From Noviherbaspirillum autotrophicum (GTDB lineage: Bacteria > Pseudomonadota > Gammaproteobacteria > Burkholderiales > Burkholderiaceae_D), in contig NZ_JWJG01000028.1 in NCBI RefSeq assembly GCF_000818395.1, positions 186,001 through 250,000 on the forward strand: DNA of 64,000 nt, written 5' to 3'. Shown here in pieces: positions 27,391-37,132 of this stretch (position 1 is the first letter of the stretch; every line of letters starts with the position of its first letter). The notes below the pieces were generated by a model. That model saw only the letters and a program-made list of their open reading frames with translations, made no database searches and was not told the DNA's origin. Both the position numbers and the translations under genes were made by a program.

Positions 27391-30206
27391 CCAAGCAGCT
27401 TCAGTCCCGGCGGCAGCGAGTCGCCCAGGAAGTTGCGCTCGCCGGATTCGTCCAGCTGCACGGTCTCGCGAATCATGTCGATCCAGGCTTGCGGAGCGCC
27501 AGCCGCCTGCAGGCGCCGGATGACTTGCTCGCGCGTCGCATCGGGAAGGTCGCGCGAGCGGTCCCCGGTCATGCGCGCCAGGTGGGACGCAGCGAACGGT
27601 GCCGCTTCCAGATGCTTCCAGTCGAGCGTCATCACAAAGTCGATCCAGGCCGCCGCGGTTTCCGGCGGCACGACGTCGTGTGCGCTGCCGTGGAAAGGCT
27701 GGCGCGCGCCGACCCGGGCCAGCGTCCAGAGGATCAGGCTGTCCGGCACGGCTACGCCCCGCCGCAGCGGCTTTTCCCTTCGCAGCAAGCCGATCAGCCA
27801 GTCGCCGATCTCGATCTTGTAGCTTGCCGGGATGCGTTCCAGTGTTGCCACCAGGCGCAGCATGTCGTCGTGGCCTGCCTTGACGAAGCCGGCCGCGCGT
27901 TCTCCGGCGTCGTCTTCCGCCACGTTCTGCGCGAAGTCATCGAGCAGGCGCAACTGCGCATCGCGCTCCAGCCCGCCGGCCACCCGGCGCCACATCGTCC
28001 ACCATTCGCTGCATACCTGCGCGTCGTTGCGGTATTGTGCGCCGGCCTCGAACAGCATCCAAAGCTGGCCCACGCGCCAGTCGTCGAGCGGAAAGCCGAA
28101 GCCGGGCCGCAGGCAATAACCGGTCAGATTGATCCAGACCCGTTCATGGTCGGCGGAGCGCCGGCGGCCGCGTGCGCGCTGGATAAGGGCGTCGGCCAGG
28201 CGGCGCAGCAGGGGCGTATGCCAGCCGTCGCGCTGCCCGATCAGCTTTTCCAGTTGCGCGCGCAGCTGCCTGACTTCCTTGGGTTCGACCTTCTGGGCGC
28301 GCGAGCCGAAGATGCGGTCGATCTTCGCCAGTGCATCGAAAAACCGCGGAGGCAGATCGGACGTCCCGCCATGTTCGGGGCCGTTGGCTTCGTCGCCGTG
28401 CAGCTGGAATTCCAGCTTCCAGCGCTGCTCTGGATGATCGATGCTGACGCAGTACATTTCGAGCGTGCCGATCTCGGTCAATGCCGTCGCCAGCTGAACC
28501 GGGATTTCCTGCTTTTTCTGTGGCCCACCGGCCGATATTGGCCGCAGCACCGTGGCAATCGGCGGCAGGCGCACGAAGTCGCCCGTATCGAGATCGACCA
28601 GGTCGCCGGCGCGGTGGGACTGCCCGCCGCTTTCGCCGGCCGTCGACGACACCAAGTGAAATCGCACCGGCTGGCCCAGGCGCAGGGCAAAGCTGCGCTC
28701 CCGCAGCAGCAGCTCCTTGCCTTGCTCGCTGCCGCGCGGCAGGACGCAGACGCCGTGATGCCCGTTCGAGCGGTCGTCAAGGACCAGAAAATAGCTGCGC
28801 GGCGAACCGCCGCCAATCCTCGCGCCAAAGCCTGAGCGCGCCAGCGTATAGGCGACCGCTCCGCGCGCCACTGCCACGTCCGGATTGTCATTGTTTAGTA
28901 GCCGCAACGGTGCGCCACGCCAGTTCGCCAGCGTGCTTTCCAGCCGGCGGGCGAGGAGGGGCGAGCGGAACACGCCGCCATTGAGCAGCAGCGTATCGGG
29001 GACGGGGACGCGGGTGTCGTCGTCCCGCCAGCCGAGCGCCGCGCGCGACGCCGCCGCATGCCGGGACAGGAAAGCGGCAATGTGGCGGGTGATGGCCGGA
29101 TCGCTCGCGTATGGCAGGCCGAACTCGACGATGCCGCTACGCCTTTGCTGCACCTGCTCGGTGGGAGCAACGGCGGGAAAGAAGCCGTCGAGGATGATGC
29201 GTTCCGCTTCCTCGCGCGTCAGTTCAGCCGAGCGCGCGCCGCCGATGACGCGCGAGCCTGCGCCCAGCAGCGTGACCGTGGCGGTAGCCGGGGCGTTCGG
29301 CCCCAGCAGCAGCTCCTTGGCGGCCCGGCAGCGTTCCAGCAATTGGGACAGCCTCGCGGCCGACAGCTTGGTGCCGCCGCTTTGGTCGCCGTTTGCCAGG
29401 CGCGACTCAGCGAGACGCGCGAGCACCAGGTCCATGTTATCGCCGCCCAGCATCAGGTGCTTGCCGACGCCGATGCGCGTCAGTTGCGGCTGGTCATCGC
29501 CCATCTCGACCGTGATCAGGCTCAGGTCGGTGGTGCCGCCGCCAACGTCGCACACCAGGATCAGGCGCGTATCCGCCAGTTCGTCAGCCAGGGCAGCGCG
29601 GTGTCGGAACAGCCAGTCATAGAACGCCGCCTGCGGCTCTTCCAGCAAGCGCAGGCGTGGCAAGCCGGCCATACGCGTCGCCTTCAGCGTAAGTTCGCGC
29701 GCGCCCTCGTCGAAGGAGGCGGGGACTGTCAGGACGATGTCCTGTTCTTCCAGCGGGTGCTGCGGAAAGCGCCAGTTCCAGCCCGCTCGCACATATTCCA
29801 GGTAGCTCGCGCTGGCCTCGACCGGCGACACCTTGCGCACGTCGTCGCCGGCGCCCCACGGTAGTATCGGTGCCATGCGGTCGACCGCGCCGTGCGACAG
29901 CCAGCTCTTGGCGCTCGATACGAGCCGGCCAGGCACCTGCGCTCCTAGTTTTCGCGCGAGCATGCCGATGACGACCGGTTCCCGTTCGGCCCCGCTCGCC
30001 GGCCACGGCAGTTGAAGTTCGTTCGCCGGCAGCTCGCCCGGCGCGGGATGAAAACGCAGCGACGGCAACAGCGGGGCGGCCTTGACTTCGCCGGGAGCCA
30101 CCAGCTGTTCGATGTCGAACAGGCGAATGTCGCTGCCGCCGGGCTCGGCGTAAGCGACGACGGTGTGGGTGGTGCCGAGATCGATGCCGACCGCAAATTG
30201 CTTCAT
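27387..30206 (-). CDS. Hsp70-family protein with C-terminal DUF3731-like region
   Basis: A 939-residue Hsp70 relative, 300 residues longer than DnaK. The ATPase domain is complete (GIDLGTTHTVVAY, VCDVGGGTTDLSL, LLNGGVFRSPLLARRLE). After a divergent beta-sandwich region there is no DnaK lid or acidic tail; instead about 300 residues, mostly helical with many Arg/Trp (LRRLADALIQRARGRRRSAD, WRVGQLWMLFEAGAQYRND), match what is called DUF3731. It overlaps the upstream Hsp70 gene by 4 bp and is the last gene of the three-gene operon. It is probably a client-specific ATPase rather than a general chaperone; the client is unknown. Confidence 0.88.
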   Translation of the reverse strand: MKQFAVGIDLGTTHTVVAYAEPGGSDIRLFDIEQLVAPGEVKAAPLLPSLRFHPAPGELPANELQLPWPASGAEREPVVIGMLARKLGAQVPGRLVSSAKSWLSHGAVDRMAPILPWGAGDDVRKVSPVEASASYLEYVRAGWNWRFPQHPLEEQDIVLTVPASFDEGARELTLKATRMAGLPRLRLLEEPQAAFYDWLFRHRAALADELADTRLILVCDVGGGTTDLSLITVEMGDDQPQLTRIGVGKHLMLGGDNMDLVLARLAESRLANGDQSGGTKLSAARLSQLLERCRAAKELLLGPNAPATATVTLLGAGSRVIGGARSAELTREEAERIILDGFFPAVAPTEQVQQRRSGIVEFGLPYASDPAITRHIAAFLSRHAAASRAALGWRDDDTRVPVPDTLLLNGGVFRSPLLARRLESTLANWRGAPLRLLNNDNPDVAVARGAVAYTLARSGFGARIGGGSPRSYFLVLDDRSNGHHGVCVLPRGSEQGKELLLRERSFALRLGQPVRFHLVSSTAGESGGQSHRAGDLVDLDTGDFVRLPPIATVLRPISAGGPQKKQEIPVQLATALTEIGTLEMYCVSIDHPEQRWKLEFQLHGDEANGPEHGGTSDLPPRFFDALAKIDRIFGSRAQKVEPKEVRQLRAQLEKLIGQRDGWHTPLLRRLADALIQRARGRRRSADHERVWINLTGYCLRPGFGFPLDDWRVGQLWMLFEAGAQYRNDAQVCSEWWTMWRRVAGGLERDAQLRLLDDFAQNVAEDDAGERAAGFVKAGHDDMLRLVATLERIPASYKIEIGDWLIGLLRREKPLRRGVAVPDSLILWTLARVGARQPFHGSAHDVVPPETAAAWIDFVMTLDWKHLEAAPFAASHLARMTGDRSRDLPDATREQVIRRLQAAGAPQAWIDMIRETVQLDESGERNFLGDSLPPGLKLLG

Positions 30207-32047
30207 TGGCTATGGCCGCGCACGTCGAATTCCACGTTCCAGCGCTCGCCGCCGCTGCGCGGCGCGGCCGACAGTTCCAGCGTACCGGCCTCGGTCACCC
30301 TGGCGTGCAGCCTGACCTGCACCACGTCACCCGGCTCGCGTCCTTCGGCCGGCAGCGTGGCCTGGATTTCGTCCAGTTCCTGCAATTCGTCCGGCTGCCA
30401 GTACTCGAGCATGGTGCCGAGCTGGTCCTGGCGGCGCGTGGACGAGCCGAAGAAGCGGAAATGCACCGGTTCGCCCACCACCAGCCCGAACTCCTGCGTC
30501 TGCAGTTCGGCGTCGGTGCCTTCCTCCATGCCGAACGGCGCCACGCACAACGCCTGGATCGGCGGTTCCATGCCGGGAATGGCCGGCATCGCCGATTCGA
30601 CGCCGACGTAGTAGGCGCGCGCGGTCCCGCCACGGATACGCACGCCGCGCCCGTGCCGCACATAACCGTAATAAGCGGCGCCGCGCGACACCGCCAGGTC
30701 GAGGTCGGCACCGCTCAACAGGCGCGCCGGCTGTGCGTTTTCGGCGGCAAGCCAGCCGTTGATAGTGTCCATGGTGCGCTGCGCGAGCAGGTCGGACTTG
30801 AATACGCCGCCGTTGAACAAGACTGCCGTCGGATGCAGGAAGCTGGCGCCGGGAGCGACGCGCCCGGCGAAGCCTTCCAGCTCCGCCAGCGCGCCGGCCT
30901 GCCGTGCGAGAAAGCCGGCAAGATGGCGCGTGACTGCAGCGTCCTGCGCAAACGGCAGGCCGAGCTGGGTCAGCGCAGCGCGGGTACGGGTGGCCGGCCG
31001 CGCCGACGCTTCCACCTGCGGGAAAAAGCCGTCGAGGATGACGGCGGCGACTTCCTCGCGCGTGAGCTCGGTGCGGATCGATCCGCCGATCAGCTTCGAG
31101 CCGCGGCTGGGCACGACGATCGGCACCGACTGGGCCTCGGCTGCCGACAGCAGGGTTTCCTTTGCAGCCCGGCAGCCATAGGTCAGCGCGCGCATCTGCC
31201 ATGGATCGAGCTGGGTGCCGTTCGCTGACAGCTTGCGCGCGACGACATGCGCCAGGGTCAGGTCCATGTTGTCGCCGCCGAGCAGGATATGGTCGCCGAC
31301 CGCCACCCGGTGCAGCTCCAGGTTGCCCTCGCGCTCGACCACGGCAATCAGCGAAAAGTCGCTGGTGCCGCCGCCTACGTCGACCACCAGGATGATGTCG
31401 CCCGGCTTGACTTCCTTGCGCCAGCGGCCCTGGCTGGCCTGTATCCAGTTGTACAGCGCGGCCTGCGGCTCTTCCAGCAGCGTCAGCGACTGGTAGCCGG
31501 CTGCGCGTGCGGCTTCCGCGGTCAGCTCGCGCGCGGCCGGGTCGAATGAGGCGGGAATCGTGATGGTGACATCCTGCTGATCGAACGGCGCCTCCGGATG
31601 CGCATGGTCCCATGCATGGCGCAGGTGGGCCAGGTAACGGATCGATGCCTCCAGAGGCGAGACGCGCGCCACTTCCGGCGGTGCATCGACCGGCAGGATG
31701 GCGGCGCGCCGGTCCACGCCGGGGTGGCACAGCCAGCTCTTGGCGCTCGACACCAGGCGGATCGGCGTGGTTGTGCCGCGGCTGCGCGCCAGTTCGCCGA
31801 CCACGTAGTCCAGTTCTCCCGTCCAGGGCAGGCTGAGCTCGCCGCGCGCGAATTCGTCGCCGTGCGGCAGGTAGAGGAAGGATGGCAACAGCGCGTGCGC
31901 CTCCACTGCGCCCGGAGCGGTGAGCTGCGGGATGTCGAGGACGCCATGCAGGGTTTTTTCGCCGTCGCTGGCTTGCATGTCGGTATAGGCGAGGGCGCTG
32001 TGCGTGGTCCCGAGGTCGATCCCGATCGAATAGCGCGACGCGGTCAT
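30203..32047 (-). CDS. Hsp70-family protein without lid domain
   Basis: A 614-residue Hsp70 relative with a full nucleotide-binding domain (GIDLGTTHSALAY, VVDVGGGTSDFSLIAV, VLFNGGVFKSDLL) and a shortened C-terminal beta domain ending FDVRGHSQ. No helical lid or DnaK tail. It is similar to its downstream neighbour in the ATPase domain but lacks the DUF3731-like extension. It overlaps both neighbours by 4 bp, so all three proteins should be made together in similar amounts, consistent with a complex. No J-protein or GrpE is encoded beside it. Confidence 0.88.
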   Translation of the reverse strand: MTASRYSIGIDLGTTHSALAYTDMQASDGEKTLHGVLDIPQLTAPGAVEAHALLPSFLYLPHGDEFARGELSLPWTGELDYVVGELARSRGTTTPIRLVSSAKSWLCHPGVDRRAAILPVDAPPEVARVSPLEASIRYLAHLRHAWDHAHPEAPFDQQDVTITIPASFDPAARELTAEAARAAGYQSLTLLEEPQAALYNWIQASQGRWRKEVKPGDIILVVDVGGGTSDFSLIAVVEREGNLELHRVAVGDHILLGGDNMDLTLAHVVARKLSANGTQLDPWQMRALTYGCRAAKETLLSAAEAQSVPIVVPSRGSKLIGGSIRTELTREEVAAVILDGFFPQVEASARPATRTRAALTQLGLPFAQDAAVTRHLAGFLARQAGALAELEGFAGRVAPGASFLHPTAVLFNGGVFKSDLLAQRTMDTINGWLAAENAQPARLLSGADLDLAVSRGAAYYGYVRHGRGVRIRGGTARAYYVGVESAMPAIPGMEPPIQALCVAPFGMEEGTDAELQTQEFGLVVGEPVHFRFFGSSTRRQDQLGTMLEYWQPDELQELDEIQATLPAEGREPGDVVQVRLHARVTEAGTLELSAAPRSGGERWNVEFDVRGHSQ

Positions 32048-32646
32048 AGCTCCACCTCCGCTGCCGCCAGCACAGTCGCATCATGTTGCTCGGCCAGCTT
32101 GGGCAGCCGCACTTCCTTGGCCCGCCAGCCGCGGTGCGTGAGGTTGCCGTGGAACGGTGCCTTGCCGACGACGATGCCGGTGAGGCTGACCGATGCCGCA
32201 TCGAAGCCTTCGTTTAAGGTGATGCGACTGCCTTCGTTTTCTTCGCGGATCGGTGCGATCGTGAAGTGTTCGTTCAAGACCTTGCGGCAACCTTCATGCA
32301 CCACGCGTGCCGCGGCGCCGATTTCTGCATCGGTGTAATTGGCGAGATTTTCCATCGTGAAGTCGATCAGGCGTGCATCGCGTTGCAACAACGCCAGTAA
32401 TTGCAACGCTGCATCCGGCGAGGCTTCCTTCAATTGGGGTGGAGGGGGCTTCGGCGGCTCTTGCGGTGCGACTGCGGGAGTCGGCGCCGGCGCGGCTGCC
32501 ACCGCTTCCGGCTGGCGCAGATGGTCGATGCGGCTGGCATAATCCACATCGGAAAAAGTCCGAAAAAAGGCGCCGAAGGCGAGCGGGATACGGCGGAAAA
32601 ATGACGGCTTGGCGTTTTTCTCCGGCCTGGGTTTCGTGTCGTTCAT
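32044..32646 (-). CDS. DUF2760 protein, first gene of the Hsp70 operon
   Basis: A 200-residue protein, soluble or peripherally bound. N-terminal basic, aromatic stretch (FFRRIPLAFGAFFRTFSD), a Pro/Ala/Lys-rich linker (about 48-72), then a C-terminal domain (about 75-200) with LLALLQRDARLIDFTMENL and the ending HRGWRAKEVRLPKLAEQHDATVLAAAEVEL, typical of DUF2760. It repeatedly occurs with two atypical Hsp70 genes, as here, and may be their substrate or cofactor; the function is not known. A leader of about 330 bp without a gene precedes it. Confidence 0.82.
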   Translation of the reverse strand: MNDTKPRPEKNAKPSFFRRIPLAFGAFFRTFSDVDYASRIDHLRQPEAVAAAPAPTPAVAPQEPPKPPPPQLKEASPDAALQLLALLQRDARLIDFTMENLANYTDAEIGAAARVVHEGCRKVLNEHFTIAPIREENEGSRITLNEGFDAASVSLTGIVVGKAPFHGNLTHRGWRAKEVRLPKLAEQHDATVLAAAEVEL

Positions 32647-32975
32647 GTCGTGCTCCTGGTTTATTTATAAGATGCGCCGGGCAGTGGAACGTTTCGGCAT
32701 GCCGTCGTGGACTGGCTGTGCCGCGCCATGGGCGTGGCAGGCGTCGAGGTATAAGATTTGCAAAAAAATCGGATGGTTCACCACGCGTGCTTGTCGGGAC
32801 CGTGAATCCGGCGGGAGTGGCAGCCGGGATTTGCCTGGTGCATACAGTTGCGTGCCGGCATCTCAGCGCGGTAATGCAGCCATTAGACGGGGAATCAGCG
32901 CATGACGTATTGCGCGAAAGCTGAAGAGAAGCAAATAAGACGGCGATAGTGTCTAAGGACGCTTATCGCTTTTTG
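32647..32975. other. Region upstream of the DUF2760-Hsp70 operon
   Basis: No gene seen. It must contain the operon promoter on the minus strand, but no clear -35/-10 pair or inverted repeat stands out. Somewhat AT-richer than its surroundings toward 32930-32990. Confidence 0.35.
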
Positions 32976-33365
32976 TCAGGGGAAAAGACTGTCAATGAGA
33001 GGATTGCCAAGCGCCAACAGAGCATGCAGTCCTTTGAGCTGTTCCGCCGAAATCCTCTTGTTTTTCGCCCGCGCAGCGACAAAGAATTCCAACGCGCCGC
33101 TGAGGTCGTTGATGCGAATGCGGGCGGTCTCCAGAGCGGCGACAAGACGTGAATTTTCGGCAAGTAGCTCCTCGGCTGTGTGCTCGGTGCCCCCATCAAC
33201 AGGCTGCACCCGGCTTGGTGGTGCGCTTGGCGCTGCTGCCAGACGCGCCCGCTTGTTGTCGCGATAGCGCTTGGCCCGCTGCGCCGGCGTCAACGCATTC
33301 GGCAAGCGAGGGCGGCCTCGGCCACGTTTCGGCTCGGCTTGGTTCGATTTGCGATCTGCGGACAT
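32976..33365 (-). CDS. Small AT-hook, coiled-coil DNA-binding-type protein
   Basis: A 129-residue protein. Residues 12-23 (PKRGRGRPRLPN) form an AT-hook (RGRPR core), followed by a basic helix (TPAQRAKRYRDNKRARLAA) and an acidic/hydrophobic heptad stretch (EELLAENSRLVAALETARIRINDLSGALEFF) likely to dimerise. It resembles small accessory DNA-binding proteins found on plasmids and integrated elements, although no other mobile gene is nearby. Its promoter region is shared with the divergent acnB. I cannot name a family; a nucleoid-associated or regulatory role is inferred. Confidence 0.65.
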   Translation of the reverse strand: MSADRKSNQAEPKRGRGRPRLPNALTPAQRAKRYRDNKRARLAAAPSAPPSRVQPVDGGTEHTAEELLAENSRLVAALETARIRINDLSGALEFFVAARAKNKRISAEQLKGLHALLALGNPLIDSLFP

Positions 33366-33560
33366 TGGCGGACGGCCTCCTGTGTTGTCCGATATTTTAC
33401 GTGACGCGTAACTTTTATTCCGTTTTTCCGTAATGCGTCACAAAAATTTTCGGCGACGGCGTAGGAAGTAGGGCGGGCAAGGACGCCGTTTCCCCGGTAG
33501 GGCATCGAAATGCGTCCAAAAATCAATTGCCATTGCGGCAATTCGACATTTTTTTTTAAA

Positions 33561-33605
33561 ACTCTTGTATCTTATAGAAGAGTTGCGCGGTCGCAATAGT
33601 ATAAT
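33561..33605 (+). promoter_or_regulatory. acnB promoter with overlapping inverted repeat
   Basis: A perfect -10 TATAAT (33600-33605) lies 80 bp before the acnB start. At the -35 position there is an inverted repeat ACTCTT (33561-33566) / AAGAGT (33578-33583), with the inner core TCTT-ATAG-AAGA (33570-33581). A GntR-type repressor could bind such a site. No clear -35 consensus is visible, so activation or repression through this repeat is plausible. Confidence 0.5.
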
Positions 33606-33684
33606 GCGGCCGTGCCTATTCCATTTGTCGGCATCACGGACATCGTGGAATAGCGAACTCGCACCTTTTTCCTAAACCAACCCG

Positions 33685-36282
33685 ATGAGCACACACATGC
33701 TGGAAGCATACCGTCAACATGTCGCCGAACGCGCCGCGCTTGGCATTCCCCCGCTGCCCTTGTCCGCAAAACAGACAGAAGAGCTGGTGGCGCTGCTGAA
33801 GAATCCTCCCGCTGGCGAGGAAAAATTCCTGGTCGACCTCATTACCCATCGCGTTCCGGCCGGCGTGGACGATGCTGCCAAGATCAAGGCTGCCTTCCTG
33901 GCAAAAGTCGCAAAGGGCGAAGAATCGTGTGCGCTGATTTCGCGTGAGACCGCGACCCAGCTGCTGGGCACGATGCTCGGCGGCTTCAATATCAAGCCGA
34001 TGATCGACCTGCTGGGCGATGCAACCGTTGGCGGCGTTGCTGCCGATGGCCTGAAGAAGACCCTGTTGATGTTCGACTACTTCCACGACGTCAAGGAACT
34101 GGCCGACAAGGGCAATGCGAACGCCAAGGCCGTGCTGCAATCGTGGGCCGATGCCGAGTGGTTCACTTCCCGTCCGGAAGTGCCGCAAAGCATGACTCTG
34201 ACCGTGTTCAAGGTCTCCGGCGAAACCAATACCGACGACCTGTCGCCGGCTCCCGACGCAACCACCCGCCCGGATATCCCGATGCACGCGCTGGCGATGC
34301 TGAAGAATGCGCGCCCGGGCATCAATCCGGATGAGCCGGGCAAGGTCGGCCCGATCAAGCAGATCGAAGCGCTGAAAGCCAAGGGCAACCTGGTTGCCTA
34401 CGTCGGCGACGTGGTCGGCACCGGCTCGTCCCGCAAGTCCGCGACCAACTCCGTGCTGTGGTTCACCGGCGAAGACATCCCGTTCATCCCGAACAAGCGT
34501 TTCGGCGGCGTCTGCCTGGGTTCCAAGATCGCCCCGATTTTCTACAACACGATGGAAGACGCCGGCGCGCTGCCGATCGAACTCGACGTGTCCAAGATGG
34601 ACATGGGCGACGTCATTGAACTGCGCCCGTATGAAGGCAAGGCACTGAAGAACGGTGAAGTGATCGCCGAATTCAAGGTCAAGTCCGACGTGATCTTCGA
34701 CGAAGTGCGTGCTGGCGGCCGTATTCCGCTGATCATCGGCCGCGGCCTGACCGCCAAGGCACGCGAGTCGCTCGGCTTGCCGCCTTCCACGCTGTTCCGC
34801 CTGCCGCAAAACCCGGCCGATTCCGGCAAGGGCTTCTCGCTGGCGCAGAAGATGGTCGGCCGCGCCTGCGGTCTGCCGGAAGGCCAGGGCATTCGTCCGG
34901 GCACCTACTGCGAACCGAAGATGACTACCGTCGGCTCGCAAGACACCACCGGCCCGATGACCCGCGACGAGCTGAAGGATCTGGCTTGCCTGGGCTTCTC
35001 CGCCGACCTCGTGATGCAGTCGTTCTGCCACACCGCCGCTTATCCGAAGCTGGTCGACGTGAAGATGCACCGCGAACTGCCGACGTTCATTTCGAACCGT
35101 GGCGGCGTCGCACTGCGTCCGGGCGATGGCGTGATCCACTCGTGGCTGAACCGCCTGCTGTTGCCGGACACCGTCGGCACCGGTGGCGACTCGCACACCC
35201 GTTTCCCGATCGGCATTTCGTTCCCGGCAGGTTCCGGCCTGGTCGCGTTCGCAGCGGCTACCGGCGTGATGCCGCTGGATATGCCTGAGTCCGTGCTGGT
35301 GCGCTTCAAGGGCGAAATGCAGCCGGGCGTTACGCTGCGCGATCTGGTCAATGCAATTCCGCTGTATGCAATCCGCCAGGGCATGCTGACTGTCGAGAAG
35401 AAGGGCAAGAAGAACATCTTCTCCGGCCGCATCCTCGAAATCGAAGGTCTGCCGAAGCTGAAGGTCGAGCAGGCATTCGAGCTGTCCGACGCCTCCGCTG
35501 AGCGTTCCGCTGCCGGCTGCACAGTGCACCTGGACAAAGAGCCGATCATGGAATACATGAACTCGAACATTACGCTGATGAAGTGGATGATCGCGAACGG
35601 CTACCAGGACAAGCGCACGCTGGAGCGCCGCATCAAGGCGATGGAAGCATGGCTGGCCAAGCCGGAACTGCTCAAGGGCGACGCCGATGCAGAGTACGCA
35701 GCCGTCATCGAAATCGATCTGGCCGACATCAAGGAACCGATTGTGGCTTGCCCGAACGATCCGGACGATGTGAAGACCCTGTCCGAAGTCGCCGGCGACA
35801 AGATCGACGAAGTGTTCGTCGGTTCGTGCATGACCAATATCGGCCACTTCCGCGCAGCCTCCAAGCTGTTGGAAGGCAAGACCGACATTCCGGTCCGCCT
35901 GTGGATCGCTCCGCCGACCAAGATGGACCAGCAGGTGCTGACGTCCGAAGGCCATTACGGCAACCTCGGCCGTACCGGCGCGCGCATGGAAATGCCGGGC
36001 TGCTCGCTGTGCATGGGTAACCAGGCACAGGTGCGCAAGGGCTCCACCGCGATGTCGACCTCGACCCGCAACTTCCCGAACCGTCTCGGCCTGGATACGC
36101 GCGTCTATCTCGGCTCGGCTGAACTCGCGGCTGTCTGCGCGATGCTTGGCAAGATCCCGACCAAGGAAGAGTACATGGCGAATATCGGCGTGATCGACAA
36201 GAACGCGTCCGACATCTATCGCTACATGAACTTCGACCAGATCTCCGAATTCCGCGAAGTGGCGGATACCGTCCAGATCTGA
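33685..36282 (+). CDS. acnB: Aconitate hydratase B
   Basis: An 865-residue cytoplasmic iron-sulfur enzyme of the TCA cycle, converting citrate to isocitrate; AcnB-type enzymes can also act on 2-methylaconitate. Domain order is the AcnB one: N-terminal HEAT-like domain ([21 protein letters not shown]), swivel domain, then the three catalytic domains. The 4Fe-4S ligands are visible as Cys in [11 protein letters not shown] and the pair in [28 protein letters not shown] and [12 protein letters not shown] are typical. It stands alone with its own promoter and terminator. Codon use is strongly biased toward C/G-ending preferred codons, as expected for a highly expressed gene. Confidence 0.97.
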   Translation: MSTHMLEAYRQHVAERAALGIPPLPLSAKQTEELVALLKNPPAGEEKFLVDLITHRVPAGVDDAAKIKAAFLAKVAKGEESCALISRETATQLLGTMLGGFNIKPMIDLLGDATVGGVAADGLKKTLLMFDYFHDVKELADKGNANAKAVLQSWADAEWFTSRPEVPQSMTLTVFKVSGETNTDDLSPAPDATTRPDIPMHALAMLKNARPGINPDEPGKVGPIKQIEALKAKGNLVAYVGDVVGTGSSRKSATNSVLWFTGEDIPFIPNKRFGGVCLGSKIAPIFYNTMEDAGALPIELDVSKMDMGDVIELRPYEGKALKNGEVIAEFKVKSDVIFDEVRAGGRIPLIIGRGLTAKARESLGLPPSTLFRLPQNPADSGKGFSLAQKMVGRACGLPEGQGIRPGTYCEPKMTTVGSQDTTGPMTRDELKDLACLGFSADLVMQSFCHTAAYPKLVDVKMHRELPTFISNRGGVALRPGDGVIHSWLNRLLLPDTVGTGGDSHTRFPIGISFPAGSGLVAFAAATGVMPLDMPESVLVRFKGEMQPGVTLRDLVNAIPLYAIRQGMLTVEKKGKKNIFSGRILEIEGLPKLKVEQAFELSDASAERSAAGCTVHLDKEPIMEYMNSNITLMKWMIANGYQDKRTLERRIKAMEAWLAKPELLKGDADAEYAAVIEIDLADIKEPIVACPNDPDDVKTLSEVAGDKIDEVFVGSCMTNIGHFRAASKLLEGKTDIPVRLWIAPPTKMDQQVLTSEGHYGNLGRTGARMEMPGCSLCMGNQAQVRKGSTAMSTSTRNFPNRLGLDTRVYLGSAELAAVCAMLGKIPTKEEYMANIGVIDKNASDIYRYMNFDQISEFREVADTVQI

Positions 36283-36334
36283 CGCCTGCCGGCCTGCGCA
36301 TGGCGACATGCGCAGGTTGACATGGACCAAGAAC

Positions 36335-36362
36335 AAGGCCCGCATTTGCGGGCCTTTTTTTG
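36335..36362 (+). terminator. Rho-independent terminator after acnB
   Basis: Stem AAGGCCCGC / GCGGGCCTT with an ATTT loop, followed by seven T. It also lies just past the end of the convergent gene at 36379. Confidence 0.93.
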
Positions 36363-36378
36363 TCTTCTGGTGACGCTA

Positions 36379-36843
36379 CTACCTTGGTGCCAGGATCAGC
36401 GAGGTGCCAGTAAGGTCGACCGCCCTGATCGAAATGCTGCCGAAGCTGGCTCCCGGTGCGGCGCCCTTCACACGAATATCGTCAAATCTGACTTCACCGA
36501 TCGAACTGGGCAGAATCTGGGTGATCGAGCCGTCCGCATTGAGAAAGGTCTTTGCGCGCACCGGATCGTAGCTGACGTTGGTGAGCGTGGTTTCCACGTC
36601 AAAAAAGCGCAAGCCTTTTTCCAGGGAGGACGACAGCGTACCGATCACCTTGTTCCCACCCGCCGGTACATTGAAGGGATGCAGCAGATCATTCGTCAGT
36701 CCGCGCGCCGACACTGCGCTCAACTCAGCTTCGCCCATTGCCCGCATGCCGCCCGCTGTTGCCGAGGCATGTAACGGCGCCAGCATGGTGGCTGCAAGAA
36801 GGGCAGCGAGCCGGTAAGTGTATTGCCTGCGGCAAGCGGTCAT
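36379..36843 (-). CDS. Exported protein of unknown function
   Basis: A 154-residue protein with a signal peptide (LAALLAATMLAPLHASA). Just after cleavage it has the motif AMGEAELSAVSARG, the short L-x-x-V-S/T-G/A-x-G sequence seen near the N-terminus of several proteobacterial surface proteins (DUF6160-like). The rest is predicted beta-rich with LPSSIGEVRFDDIRVKG and SFGSISIRAVDL repeating strand-turn units. Convergent with acnB. Function unknown. Confidence 0.68.
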   Translation of the reverse strand: MTACRRQYTYRLAALLAATMLAPLHASATAGGMRAMGEAELSAVSARGLTNDLLHPFNVPAGGNKVIGTLSSSLEKGLRFFDVETTLTNVSYDPVRAKTFLNADGSITQILPSSIGEVRFDDIRVKGAAPGASFGSISIRAVDLTGTSLILAPR

Positions 36844-37132
36844 GTCGCGCTCCAGAAATAGTGTTCGATCGAGCGCAGTCTATCTATTGCGCGCTGCAAG
36901 AAAAACAGCATTGCAGGTGATGAACTATTGCAAAAATAGGAATAATGAGCGGTAGCAAAAGAGCGCTCGTGCTGCTCGATTCGGGCACTGGGGCTGGTCA
37001 ATACCATCTGGCAAAGCACGGCATCGAGGAAGCACTGTCTTAACCGGCGCGGCGTTTCGAGCGAACCTTGCATTATTCTCCATGTCCTAATTTTCCCTGG
37101 CCCGGGGGGCCATAGCAGACAAGGAGAATCAC

